Of a stretch of 64,000 bases of DNA, positions 1 through 7,848 are shown one piece after another. The translations under genes were made by a program, and so were the position numbers. This DNA is from Bog-366 sp963722555 (lineage in GTDB: Bacteria; Acidobacteriota; Terriglobia; UBA7540): contig CAVRNQ010000001.1 of NCBI GenBank assembly GCA_963722555.1, forward strand, positions 124,001 through 188,000, in the 5' to 3' direction. The notes beneath the pieces are model-generated. The model worked only from the letters and a program-made list of their open reading frames with translations, had not been told where the DNA came from and ran no database searches. Within the stretch, counting starts at the first letter, position 1; every line of letters starts with the position of its first letter.

Positions 1-120
1 CTGCGGACTCTCGACACCTTGCACGTCGCCTCGGCGCTCGAGCTGAAGGCCGAGCGCTTCTGGACTTTTGACGAGCGGCAAAAGAAGTTAGCGCGGGCCG
101 TGGGCCTGAAAACCGCCTGA
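1..120 (+). CDS. PIN-domain toxin, C-terminal fragment (VapC-like)
   Basis: The window starts inside this gene, so only the last 39 residues are visible, ending at TGA. They read like the end of a PIN-domain ribonuclease: RTLDTLHVASA carries the late acidic residue of the active site in the usual D-x-x-H-x-A-x-A context, and FWTFDERQKKLA matches the usual TxDxRQxxLA strand and helix. PIN toxins cleave RNA and are held in check by an antitoxin normally encoded just upstream, which here would lie outside the window. The family call is fairly secure. Whether the gene is intact cannot be seen. Confidence 0.7.
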   Translation: MRTLDTLHVASALELKAERFWTFDERQKKLARAVGLKTA

Positions 121-193
121 CACTAAGTTGCTTTCATGGAGATACTACTGCCGACGCGAAGCATCGGGTTGGGTTGGTGACTGTTCATGACCG

Positions 194-263
194 CTCACCC
201 GGCCCGCGCCGGCTGGTGAAAGCGCCGGTCGCGGCCCACCCTCTCCCCAAGGGAGAGGGCGGA
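194..263. repeat. Dispersed CCCTCTCCC/GGGAGAGGG palindromic repeat
   Basis: This intergenic repeat has the layout CTCACCCGGCCC, CGGCTGGTGAAAGCGCCGG, CCCACCCTCTCCCC, then a matching GGGAGAGGGC arm. Related copies lie near 18053, 24700, 47731, 51990 and 62794. It is non-coding, and its position after proC and before the PIN gene suggests a structured intergenic element. Confidence 0.7.
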
Positions 264-331
264 AATAACCACTCGCAGCCGCACTCCAAGGCGCCTGCGG
301 CGCGGGGAACAGCGATTTTCTTCGCAGCCTG

Positions 332-1201
332 TTAGCTATTCTGGCCCTCCACAAGTTCCCTGGCGCGTTGGGCGGCGCGGACCACGGCTTTGATCAGCGT
401 GACGCGCAGGCCGCCTTCCTCGAGTTCCAGCAAACCATCGATCGTACATCCCGCCGGGGTGGTGACCACGTCTTTCAGCTTGGCCGGATGTTCGCCGGTG
501 TGAAGAACCATTGCCGCTGCCCCCAGCAGGGTCTGCGCCGAAAGTTCGGTGGAAAGCTCGCGCGGCAGACCCATTTTCACGCCTCCCTCCGCCAGCGACT
601 CGATAATCACGTAAACATAGGCCGGACCCGAGGCGGAAAGGCCCGTGATGGCGTCCATGTACTTCTCGATCACGACGACCGTACGGCCCATGGAGCTGAA
701 AATCTCCTGCGCCAGCGCCACGTCTCCGGGCGTTGCATGCGTGCCCGGGGCCAGCGCCGTCATCCCCTGGCGGATCAGGCAAGGTGTATTGGGCATGGCC
801 CGCACCACGCGGACCGGGCGGCCGAGCTCGCGCTCGATGAGCGCCGTGGTGACGGAAGCCGCGGCGGAGATAATCACGGCGTCCTTCCGCAGCGCTTTCT
901 TGACCTCGCGCAGGACGCCCGCGACCTGCTGGGGCTTTAGCGCTATCAATACCAAATCGGCGCCCGTCACCGCCTGGACATTGTTGGTGTGCGCTTTGAC
1001 GCCATATTTCTTGGCCAAGGCATTGGCGCTCGGCTGGTCCTCGACGGTGGCCTCAATGCGGTCGACGGAGATGAGCTGCGAACCCAGCATGCTGGAAAGC
1101 AGCCCCTCCCCCAATTTCCCGCAGCCAATGATTGCCAGCTTTCTTACCCGGCCTTCGAAATCGTGCGAGCTTCGGACACTCTTGTTGTCTGGGGTTTTCA
1201 T
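332..1201 (-). CDS. proC: Pyrroline-5-carboxylate reductase
   Basis: This enzyme reduces 1-pyrroline-5-carboxylate to L-proline with NAD(P)H, the last step of proline synthesis in the cytoplasm. The 289-residue protein has the Rossmann motif GCGKLG near residue 26, an MPNTPCLIRQG segment, and the C-terminal dimerisation domain with GLSASGPAYVYVIIESLAEGG. The frame stays open upstream to 1348, but that extension is read from repeat DNA. The ATG at 1201 is preceded by GAGGATCACG, a good ribosome site, and is chosen as start. The gene lies downstream of ilvC in the same direction, separated by a large palindromic repeat. The stop codon abuts CAGGCTGCG, a repeat border also seen after ilvC. Confidence 0.95.
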   Translation of the reverse strand: MKTPDNKSVRSSHDFEGRVRKLAIIGCGKLGEGLLSSMLGSQLISVDRIEATVEDQPSANALAKKYGVKAHTNNVQAVTGADLVLIALKPQQVAGVLREVKKALRKDAVIISAAASVTTALIERELGRPVRVVRAMPNTPCLIRQGMTALAPGTHATPGDVALAQEIFSSMGRTVVVIEKYMDAITGLSASGPAYVYVIIESLAEGGVKMGLPRELSTELSAQTLLGAAAMVLHTGEHPAKLKDVVTTPAGCTIDGLLELEEGGLRVTLIKAVVRAAQRARELVEGQNS

Positions 1202-1298
1202 CGTGATCCTCAGGTCATGAGAAGAAAACGAACGGGAGGGCCTGGCATTGTCCGCCCGTTGATTCGAGCGTGGGGAGTTATACAGGCTCGCTTCGATG

Positions 1299-1434
1299 CT
1301 GTCATCCTGAGCGAAGCGAAGGACCCCTGCATTTGAATTTTCAAGCAAATCCAGAGGTCCTTCCTTCGTTTCACTCAGGACCGCCTGCGGCTCCTCAGGA
1401 TGACAGGGTGAGCGGTTTTTCCGCAGCCTGTTTA
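1299..1434. repeat. Long palindromic repeat, TCATCCTGAGCGAAGCGAAGG family
   Basis: The outer arms CTGTCATCCTGAG and CTCAGGATGACAG face each other. Inner arms carry GCGAAGCGAAGGAC and GTCCTTCCTTCGTTTCACTCAGGA. On the ilvC side it continues into GGTTTTTCCGCAGCCTGTTTA, which runs into the ilvC stop codon. A near copy lies at 36565-36701, and degraded copies lie near 29387-29630 and 62630-62715. On RNA it would fold into a long hairpin between ilvC and proC. Confidence 0.85.
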
Positions 1435-2466
1435 CCCGCGCGCCTGGGCCTGCTCCGCGGTGGCCTCCGCCTTGGATTTCTGGATCCAGGGCATCATCTT
1501 GCGCAGCTCACTTCCCACCTTTTCGATGAGATGCCCCGCCGCCTTAGCGCGCATTCCCTCGAATCGCGTGCATCCCTTGGCGTTTTCATCCATCCACTCC
1601 TTCGCAAAGGAACCGTCCTGGACTCCGGCCAGAACCTTCTTCATCGTTTCCCGCACGTGGGCGTCGATCACCTCGGGCCCGCGGGTGTAGTCTCCATATT
1701 CGGCGGTGTCGCTCACCGAATAACGCATGTACTTGATGCCACCCTGGTAGATAAGGTCCACAATAAGCTTCAGCTCGTGCAGGCACTCGAAGTAAGCAAT
1801 CTCGGGCTGATAACCGGCTTCCACCAGCGTTTCGAAGGCCGTCGTAATCAGCGCCGAGACGCCGCCGCAAAGCACCGTCTGCTCGCCGAAGAGGTCCGTC
1901 TCCGTCTCCTCCTTGAAAGTCGTGCGAATCACGCCCGCCTTCAGCGAACCGATGCCTTTGGCGTAAGCGAGCCCCGTCTGCTCGGCCTGGCCGGAAGCGT
2001 CCTGTTCAATCGCCAGGAGTGAAGGCACGCCGACGCCTTCCGTGAACAGCTCGCGCAAGCGATGCCCAGGGCACTTGGGCGCTATCATGATGACATCCAC
2101 GGTGGGGGGAGGAACGATAAACTTGTAGTGAATGTTGAACCCGTGGGCAAACACCAGGGTCTTCCCCGGCCCGAGGTGAGGGGCGATGGCCTCCTTATAC
2201 AACTGTGCCTGCACCGGATCCGGGATGAGCACGACGATCAAGTCAGCGCGCCGGGAGGCTTCTGCCGCATCAAAGACCTCGAAGCCTGCCTCTTTTGCCT
2301 TGGTGTATGGCGGCGACCCCCGAAGCTCGCCCACGATCACCTTGACCCCGCTGTCGCGCAAATTCAGTGCGTGCGCGTGTCCCTGACTGCCATAGCCGAG
2401 GATGGCCACGGTTTTCCCGGCGAGATTCTTCAGGTCACCATCTTGCTCATAATAGACTTTAGCCAT
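1432..2466 (-). CDS. ilvC: Ketol-acid reductoisomerase (class I)
   Basis: IlvC converts acetolactate or acetohydroxybutyrate to the dihydroxy acid with Mg2+ and NADPH, the second common step of valine, leucine and isoleucine synthesis. The 344-residue protein has the short class I length. GYGSQGHAHALNLRDSG near residue 24 is the dinucleotide-binding loop, and the knotted C-terminal domain has FEECLHELKLIVDLIY-type sequence (here AYFECLHELKLIVDLIY). The start ATG at 2466 follows GAGGAGTAGAGCT. It is the third gene of an ilvB-ilvN-ilvC order on the minus strand, 113 bases after ilvN. Confidence 0.97.
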   Translation of the reverse strand: MAKVYYEQDGDLKNLAGKTVAILGYGSQGHAHALNLRDSGVKVIVGELRGSPPYTKAKEAGFEVFDAAEASRRADLIVVLIPDPVQAQLYKEAIAPHLGPGKTLVFAHGFNIHYKFIVPPPTVDVIMIAPKCPGHRLRELFTEGVGVPSLLAIEQDASGQAEQTGLAYAKGIGSLKAGVIRTTFKEETETDLFGEQTVLCGGVSALITTAFETLVEAGYQPEIAYFECLHELKLIVDLIYQGGIKYMRYSVSDTAEYGDYTRGPEVIDAHVRETMKKVLAGVQDGSFAKEWMDENAKGCTRFEGMRAKAAGHLIEKVGSELRKMMPWIQKSKAEATAEQAQARG

Positions 2467-2579
2467 AGCTCTCTACTCCTCTGTCAAGTCTTGAATTTGG
2501 AAAACAGGATTATATACGAAGCCAGCGTCTCGCCGGCCCGCTTATTTCTTCGCCCGCATCTGACCTCAACCTGAATTCA

Positions 2580-3062
2580 CTAAGCTGGCGCGGCGACGAG
2601 CTCCGGGCGCGACACGTTGCGAGTCGTCCTTACGCAGGCGAAAGGAAGGATCTCCGGAACGCCGCAAACCGGCGCGGCGATTCGCCCCCGGCTTTCGGCG
2701 GGAACCTCCAGGAGATATTTGCCATGACTGGCAAAAATCAGCTTGGACAGGGGAAAGGTTTTGAGGATGTCCGCCACACGGGAGGCATCAGCATCGGCAT
2801 CGATGAAGATGAAGGCGGCGTCCCGAGAGGTCTCGTGCCGGTAGTAAGTAACGCGCCCGACGCCTTCCGTCCGGCGCAAGAGGTTGAAGATGTGCTCAAC
2901 GTCCGCCTCCGGCGATTCCAAGACCGCCATCATGGAAAAGAGGTTGGGCCGAGCCGCCATGGCCAGGGTCACGATCTTCAACCCCTTGCGGCGAAAAATG
3001 TTCATCAGCCGGCAAGTGACAATCAAATCCTGCTCGGTTTCCAGCGTGATCAGCCACTGCAT
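2580..3062 (-). CDS. ilvN: Acetolactate synthase small (regulatory) subunit
   Basis: This is the regulatory partner of IlvB, normally carrying the site for feedback inhibition by branched-chain amino acids. The 160-residue protein has an N-terminal ACT-type fold (WLITLETEQDLIVTCRLMNIFRRKGLKIVTLAMA) and a short C-terminal part. A TTG six bases upstream is also in frame, but GAGGAG lies six bases before the ATG at 3062, so that ATG is preferred. The N-terminal ACT sequence is somewhat divergent from the well-known enterobacterial form. Position between ilvB and ilvC supports the call. Confidence 0.85.
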   Translation of the reverse strand: MQWLITLETEQDLIVTCRLMNIFRRKGLKIVTLAMAARPNLFSMMAVLESPEADVEHIFNLLRRTEGVGRVTYYRHETSRDAAFIFIDADADASRVADILKTFPLSKLIFASHGKYLLEVPAESRGRIAAPVCGVPEILPFACVRTTRNVSRPELVAAPA

Positions 3063-3082
3063 AGTCAACTCCTCAACCGGGG

Positions 3083-3175
3083 GTCGGGACTCGGGGCTCG
3101 GGCCTCGGGATCCGGGGCTCGGGGCGGAAGATTAGGGATTGGGGCGAATCCCGAGTCCCTAGTCCCGAGTCCCGG
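3083..3175. repeat. Heptamer array with inverted halves (TCGGGAC type)
   Basis: This spacer between ilvB and ilvN can be cut into successive 7-base units: TCGGGAC, TCGGGGC, TCGGGCC, TCGGGAT, CCGGGGC, and so on. From about 3149 the units become the complement (AATCCCG, AGTCCCT, AGTCCCG, AGTCCCG). The two halves face each other and could fold back. The same heptamer type recurs at 11782-11840. Confidence 0.8.
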
Positions 3176-3180
3176 GTTAC

Positions 3181-4923
3181 TCACACCGCCCACAGGTCGT
3201 CCAGCGCTTCTTCTTCCACCTGAACTCGGGGTGGTTCGATGACCATCTCCGCGAGGGAGGCTCCGGGGGGAACGATGGGATACACGTTCTCCGTTGGATC
3301 CACCCAAAAGTCAATCAAGCGGGGCTCGCGGTCACTCAGGAAATCCGCGATCGCATCTCCCACCTCCGCACGGTGCTCAACGCGCGCGGCGCGGATGCCA
3401 TAAGCCTCGGCCAACTTGACAAAATCCGGTGCAAAATCGAGCTCAATATCGCAGTAGCGCTTCTCAAAGAAGATTTCCTGCCATTGGCGCACCATGCCCA
3501 GAGCGCGATTGTTGATGATGGCGATCTTGACGGGCACACGGTATTGCACCGCTGTCGCCAAATCGTTCAAAGTCATCTGGAATCCGCCGTCGCCCACAAT
3601 GGCAACGACCTGGCGCTCCGGGAAGGCCATCTGTGCGCCCATGGCAGCAGGAAACCCGTACCCCATGGACCCCAGCCCGCTGGAGCAGAGCCAGGTCCGC
3701 GGCCGCAGGAAGTTGTAAAACTGCGCGGTCCACATCTGGTGCTGGCCCACGTCCACCGCCACGATGGCGTCCTCATCCGCGTGCCGGCCGATGGACTCAA
3801 TCACCTGCTGGGGCTTGACCGTATTCGCGTACTTGTCGTAGGTCAGCGGATGTTCGCCGCGCCAGGACTCAATGCGCTGCAACCACTGCTGGCGTTCCGG
3901 GGCCGGAACCACCCGGCGACGCTTCAAAACGTCAATCAAGGCCCGCAGCGCTTCCCCTGCATCACCCACCAGGGCCAAATCCACCGGCACATTCTTGTTG
4001 ACCTCGGAGGGGTCAACGTCAAAATGGATTTTCTTGGCGCTCTGGGCAAAGCCGTTCAGCCGGCCCGTCACCCGGTCGTCGAACCGGGCGCCGATGGCCA
4101 CCAGCAAGTCACAGTTGCAGATCGCCATGTTGGTGGCATACGAACCGTGCATGCCCAGCATCCCCAAGGAGAGCGGGTGCCGCGAAGGAAAAGCGCCCAA
4201 GCCCATCAAGGTCGTCGTGACCGGAATGTGGGTCAGCTCCGCAATCTCCCGAACTTCCGCCGAGGCATTGGAAGAGACCGCCCCACCGCCAACGTAGAGC
4301 ACCGCCCGGCGGCTCGCCAGGATCATATCCGCCGCTCGCTCCAGGTCGGCATCCACCCACTCCCGCTGCCGTTCGGGCCGTTCAGCGGCGGCGCCGGAGG
4401 GGTAGCAGGGCTCAGCCTTTTCCATCAGCACGCTCTTGGGGAGATCAATCAATACCGGCCCCGGCCGTCCCGAAACCGCAGACCTGAAGGCGCGATCCAT
4501 GATGGCAGGGATATCCGCGGCAGAGCGGACCAGAAACGACTGTTTGGTCGAGGGCAGGCTGATACCGATGGTGTCGGCTTCCTGAAAAGCATCCTTTCCA
4601 ATTAGCCCAGCCGGAACCTGACCCGTCAGGGCAACGACTGGAATCGAATCCATCATGGCCGAGGTCAAGGCCGTGATCAGATTGGTTGCGCCCGGCCCGG
4701 ACGTTCCCAGGCATACGCCCGGTTTCCCCGTGACGCGGGCGTAGCCGTCGGCGGCAAAGGCTGCCGCCTGCTCGTGTCGAACTAGCATGTGGCGAATGCC
4801 AGCACTGTAAAGCGCATCGTAGAGTGGAAGGACCGCCCCCCCCGGAAGGCCAAAGAAAACATCGACTCCTTGGCGCTTAAGACTCTCCAGTAGGATTTCG
4901 GAGCCGGAAAAGAGCTTGCCCAT
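3181..4923 (-). CDS. ilvB: Acetolactate synthase large (catalytic) subunit
   Basis: This thiamine-diphosphate and FAD enzyme condenses pyruvate with pyruvate or 2-oxobutyrate, the first step of branched-chain amino acid synthesis. The 580-residue protein is full length. It has FGLPGGAVLPLYDAL and the activating glutamate in HEQAAAFAADGYARVTG in the N-terminal domain, a central domain, and the C-terminal TPP motif GDGGFQMTLNDLATAVQY followed by NNRALGMVRQWQ. It is the first gene of ilvBNC. The 99-base gap to dapD upstream shows no T-box or leader peptide that I can recognise. Confidence 0.97.
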   Translation of the reverse strand: MGKLFSGSEILLESLKRQGVDVFFGLPGGAVLPLYDALYSAGIRHMLVRHEQAAAFAADGYARVTGKPGVCLGTSGPGATNLITALTSAMMDSIPVVALTGQVPAGLIGKDAFQEADTIGISLPSTKQSFLVRSAADIPAIMDRAFRSAVSGRPGPVLIDLPKSVLMEKAEPCYPSGAAAERPERQREWVDADLERAADMILASRRAVLYVGGGAVSSNASAEVREIAELTHIPVTTTLMGLGAFPSRHPLSLGMLGMHGSYATNMAICNCDLLVAIGARFDDRVTGRLNGFAQSAKKIHFDVDPSEVNKNVPVDLALVGDAGEALRALIDVLKRRRVVPAPERQQWLQRIESWRGEHPLTYDKYANTVKPQQVIESIGRHADEDAIVAVDVGQHQMWTAQFYNFLRPRTWLCSSGLGSMGYGFPAAMGAQMAFPERQVVAIVGDGGFQMTLNDLATAVQYRVPVKIAIINNRALGMVRQWQEIFFEKRYCDIELDFAPDFVKLAEAYGIRAARVEHRAEVGDAIADFLSDREPRLIDFWVDPTENVYPIVPPGASLAEMVIEPPRVQVEEEALDDLWAV

Positions 4924-5022
4924 GTTTTTCTCTCAATTCCTGGCCAGCCCTGGATACCGACCAGTCGGTAGGTAAAATATCATGCCCCCTTTTCCCCGTC
5001 AACCCCTATTTCGGGGGTCTTG

Positions 5023-5919
5023 TTAGCGGAGCAACTCCTCCAACCTGACGGCCTGATCGGTCTTTTCGTCGCGGTATTTGATGATGACCGGCGTATAGAG
5101 GGAAATCCCCAACTCTTTGCCTCGACCCTTGGTGACGGCGCGCGAGCCGGGGACGACTACCGCGCCTTCGGGAATCCGCAGTGGCTGGCCGCCCTCGCGC
5201 CGATACACGGCGTCGCGCACCAAGTCATAGACGGGCGTCGAACCTGTGAGGATGGTCCCCGCGGCGAGCACGGCGCCTTTGCCCACCATGGCGCCCTCGT
5301 ACACGCCGCAATTGCCGCCCACCAGCACTTCGTCCGCGATGATCACGGGCAGCGCGCCAATCGGCTCCAGCACGCCACCGATCTGCGCCGCGGCGCTGAT
5401 ATGCACGCGCTTGCCCACCTGCGCACACGACCCCACCAGAGCATGCGAGTCGATCATCGTGCCGTCGTCAACGTAAGCGCCCACGTTCACATACATGGGC
5501 GGCATGCAAGTCACGTTCTTCCCGATGTAGCAGCCGTCGCGAATCGAGGAACCGCCGGGCACCACGCGGATGTTCTGGTCGGGCGGAAGTTGCTTCAAAG
5601 GAAAGGTGTGCTTATCGCGGAATTGCCATTCTGTAACGCCGGTGTCCCCACCGGCGATCTGGTTTTGCGGCGATGGGGACATCGCCGCTACAGCCAGCGG
5701 CATCTCCACAATTCGCCCGATGCGGAATCCCAGCAGAATGCCCTTCTTCACCCAGGAATTCACGCGCCAACCGGAAGGCGATCTCGCATCCGGCTCCGCC
5801 GCGCGCACCCGGCCTTCGTTGAGCACTGCCTTCAGCTCGTCGAAAGCTCGGAAGAATTCCTCCCCAAAATGCTTCGTTTCGCGCGAATAAAGTTCTTCGA
5901 TACGAGTTTGAAGATGCAT
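5023..5919 (-). CDS. dapD: Tetrahydrodipicolinate N-succinyltransferase with an in-frame repeat insertion
   Basis: DapD transfers a succinyl group from succinyl-CoA to tetrahydrodipicolinate in the succinylase branch of lysine and diaminopimelate synthesis. The 298-residue protein has an N-terminal helical domain (WVKKGILLGFRIG) and a left-handed beta-helix of hexapeptide repeats (MPPMYVNVGAYVDDGTMIDSHALVGSCAQVG...). It is longer than the approximately 275 residues usual in Enterobacteria. The extra stretch after FRIGRIVEM (PLAVAAMSPSPQNQIAGG, then DTGVT) is encoded by a 63-base palindromic repeat at 5631-5693, exactly 21 codons. The function call is strong; the insert lies before the beta-helix, where a surface loop is plausible. 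Confidence 0.93.
   Translation of the reverse strand: MHLQTRIEELYSRETKHFGEEFFRAFDELKAVLNEGRVRAAEPDARSPSGWRVNSWVKKGILLGFRIGRIVEMPLAVAAMSPSPQNQIAGGDTGVTEWQFRDKHTFPLKQLPPDQNIRVVPGGSSIRDGCYIGKNVTCMPPMYVNVGAYVDDGTMIDSHALVGSCAQVGKRVHISAAAQIGGVLEPIGALPVIIADEVLVGGNCGVYEGAMVGKGAVLAAGTILTGSTPVYDLVRDAVYRREGGQPLRIPEGAVVVPGSRAVTKGRGKELGISLYTPVIIKYRDEKTDQAVRLEELLR
5631..5693. repeat. 63-base palindromic repeat inside dapD
   Basis: The arms CTGTAACGCCGGTGTCCCCA and TGGGGACATCGCCGCTACAG pair with a few mismatches around a short loop. Its length is divisible by three, so dapD stays open. A relative with the same CTGTAGCGGCG ends lies between genes at 44302-44371. Confidence 0.85.
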
Positions 5920-6029
5920 AAATCCAACTCAGCGCAAGTTCCGCCTTTTGACCCTCCCCTTTTTCCTCGGCGATGAAGGGTGCCAGGATTTAACCACCTG
6001 CACCGCCGGAAATCCAGCTTCGTGTTACG

Positions 6030-6839
6030 TTACACCCGGGGCTTTCGGAAGCTCAGGCAATACATCGTCCCTTCGCGGAGTTCTTTGAGCTGGAGGTCAA
6101 GCATCTCTTTAGGAACCAAATCAATGGGAGGTCGCACCTCTTCCTTCCGGCCTTTGAAGTGCTTTCCGACGAATGGCACTTTCTCGTAATTGGATTTTAC
6201 GTGCCTTTCTGTTTCGTCGGAAATAATGATCTTTGTGCCAGCTTTCGCGACGCGAATCATTTCACGGATCGCTGCCGCGCGGTCGGTGAAAAAGTTGATG
6301 CCACCAAAATGGAAGACCACATCAAAGCTTTCGTTGCGGAACGGAAGCTGCTCCGCGGTTCCCAGGAAAAGATGGGCATGTCGCTTCCAGTTCGCGAGAT
6401 TGCGCTGGCACTTCTTCAGCATCCTCCAGGAGATGTCGAGTCCATAAAATTCCGCAGTTTTCTGCAAGAAGGAGATGTTCAATCCTGTACCAACGGAGAC
6501 TTCGAGGACCCGGTCTTGCTCTTTAACCTTGATTTCTTCCAGATAACCGCGGCGCATCCCCCGAAGATCCTGACCTCGAAAGAACCCGTACAGCTTCAGG
6601 CCCAGGTCATAGCCGCGAGCAATGCGGTCGTAGAGTTCCTGATATTTCTTGTTGGGGCCAGAAACCTCCGCGGGCCCAATGAAGCAGGGAATGCCATCAC
6701 GAATTGAGAACTTCCGGCCCGAGGCCGGGTTTACGAGGAAGACCTTTTCGGCACCCCGGAGATCCGTCTCACGCCGCATCTGAAGTTCTTCGTGGGTGAC
6801 TGGGTCACAAAGGACCGAGAGGATACGTTGATCCATCAT
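6030..6839 (-). CDS. Class I SAM-dependent methyltransferase with Trm112-like N-terminus
   Basis: The 269-residue protein begins with a short Trm112/UPF0434-like domain (LCDPVTHEELQMRRE through FSIRDGIPCFIGP). A UbiE-like methyltransferase domain follows: VLEVSVGTGLN is the SAM motif, then FYGLDIS, and FDVVFHFGGINFFTDRAAAIREMIRVAKAG. The substrate cannot be read from sequence. The start at 6839 (ATGATG) follows AGGAGACACG. A longer reading upstream is possible but unsupported. It lies just downstream of mazF on the same strand, with about 200 bases of unassigned DNA between. Confidence 0.85.
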   Translation of the reverse strand: MMDQRILSVLCDPVTHEELQMRRETDLRGAEKVFLVNPASGRKFSIRDGIPCFIGPAEVSGPNKKYQELYDRIARGYDLGLKLYGFFRGQDLRGMRRGYLEEIKVKEQDRVLEVSVGTGLNISFLQKTAEFYGLDISWRMLKKCQRNLANWKRHAHLFLGTAEQLPFRNESFDVVFHFGGINFFTDRAAAIREMIRVAKAGTKIIISDETERHVKSNYEKVPFVGKHFKGRKEEVRPPIDLVPKEMLDLQLKELREGTMYCLSFRKPRV

Positions 6840-7035
6840 CGTGTCTCCTGGTAGGAGGGGCACGCGAGGTGTTGATTGCGGGTGCGGCCACTCGCCTTGG
6901 CGAAATAAACCCGCAGTCATACCTTCTGCGCCTGGAGCAATCCCTTGCGCGGCCAGCACTTTCTCCAGCATGGTGCGGTGTTCGCGGGCGTCGCCAACCT
7001 CGCGCCCTTTTGCGATGTGTCTGCTTTGAGTACCG

Positions 7036-7380
7036 TCACAATCCCAGCACCAAGCGCATCCCGGCCTCGACTTCATGCATCAGCGTCGCGGGCAAGATTC
7101 CAATCCGTTGGGTCAGACGAGTCTTGTTCACCGTGGCAGCCTGGGACACATTGATTACGGATTCCTTGGCCAGTCCGGTGTCCCTTCGGTGACAAAGGAC
7201 GTTCCCGGGCGCGCCCGCCAAGCGCAGGTTGGAGGTGATGGTGAGCACGATCGCCGTGGGCAGCCCGCTCTCGTTAAACTCATGGGTTTGAACTACTAAA
7301 ACCGGCCGGCGGCAACTTGACTCGGAGCCCGCCGGTTCCGGTAGTGATGCCCACCAAATCTCCCCGCGCCGGATCACCAC
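7036..7380 (-). CDS. mazF: MazF/PemK-family endoribonuclease toxin
   Basis: The 114-residue protein starts MVIRRGEIWWASLPEPAGSE, the typical MazF strand, followed by RRPVLVVQ and AIVLTITSNL, and KESVINVSQAATVNKTRL with the conserved late S/T and L positions. MazF toxins cut mRNA at short motifs and stop growth when free of antitoxin. Its start overlaps the end of the upstream antitoxin gene by seven bases, so the two are translationally coupled. Confidence 0.9.
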   Translation of the reverse strand: MVIRRGEIWWASLPEPAGSESSCRRPVLVVQTHEFNESGLPTAIVLTITSNLRLAGAPGNVLCHRRDTGLAKESVINVSQAATVNKTRLTQRIGILPATLMHEVEAGMRLVLGL

Positions 7381-7610
7381 TCCTCCCGGCCGAGCGCCGT
7401 CGCCTGCAATTGGGTAATCACAGGATCAAGTTCCGATGACTCCGTGCTATACACCTGACCCAGCGCTTCCTTAATTCCTTTTGACCTTTGGCACTGGAGG
7501 TATGCTTCCAAGGCCCTGGCATAGAGCTGACTGCGCGGGATGCGGAGCCGTTTCGTGAGCCGCTCCGCCTCTTTGAAGAGAGGGTCGGGTATGGAGACTG
7601 CAGTTTTCAC
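7374..7610 (-). CDS. mazE: Antitoxin partner of MazF
   Basis: With the GTG at 7610 as start the protein has 78 residues. VKTAVSIPDPLFKEAERLTKRLRIPRSQL is a ribbon-helix-helix type N-terminus for DNA binding, followed by helical YARALEAYLQ and a C-terminal tail that would wrap the toxin. An in-frame extension to 7652 runs across a perfect 18-base palindrome, which argues against the longer start. Antitoxin first with a coupled overlap to mazF is the usual order. Confidence 0.82.
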   Translation of the reverse strand: MKTAVSIPDPLFKEAERLTKRLRIPRSQLYARALEAYLQCQRSKGIKEALGQVYSTESSELDPVITQLQATALGREEW

Positions 7611-7617
7611 GGCAGCA

Positions 7618-7635
7618 GTATAACTGAAGTTATAC
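7618..7635. promoter_or_regulatory. Probable mazEF operator palindrome
   Basis: GTATAACT-GA-AGTTATAC is a perfect 8+8 inverted repeat seven bases before the GTG of the antitoxin gene. Its AT-rich TATAAC and TTATAC parts could also serve as a -10 region. Antitoxins of this class usually bind such a site to repress their own operon. Binding is inferred. Confidence 0.65.
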
Positions 7636-7848
7636 CGACAAGCACTTGACAATCCCCCGCCTGGTTTGCGAACCCGAGCCCTGCCGACCTGAAGGGTGGC
7701 GCGCTGCCTCTAGCTCGGGCACACGAGCCGCGGCGTAGATCGAGAATACTGAAACGCTACGAACTCCAGCCCGGTAGGCCTGGTGCAGCAACCTTGCCCG
7801 GTCCAAAGCGAAGTGCTAGCATCCGGCCATAATTGGAAGGGAGGAATT

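Noticed and set aside
332..1348. Longer proC start
   Set aside because: The additional N-terminus (for example GVLRFAQDDS) is typical of the palindromic repeat. A good ribosome site precedes the ATG at 1201.
4924..5022. T-box or attenuator leader before ilvB
   Set aside because: Only 99 bases, without a leader peptide rich in Leu, Val or Ile codons or T-box conserved sequence.
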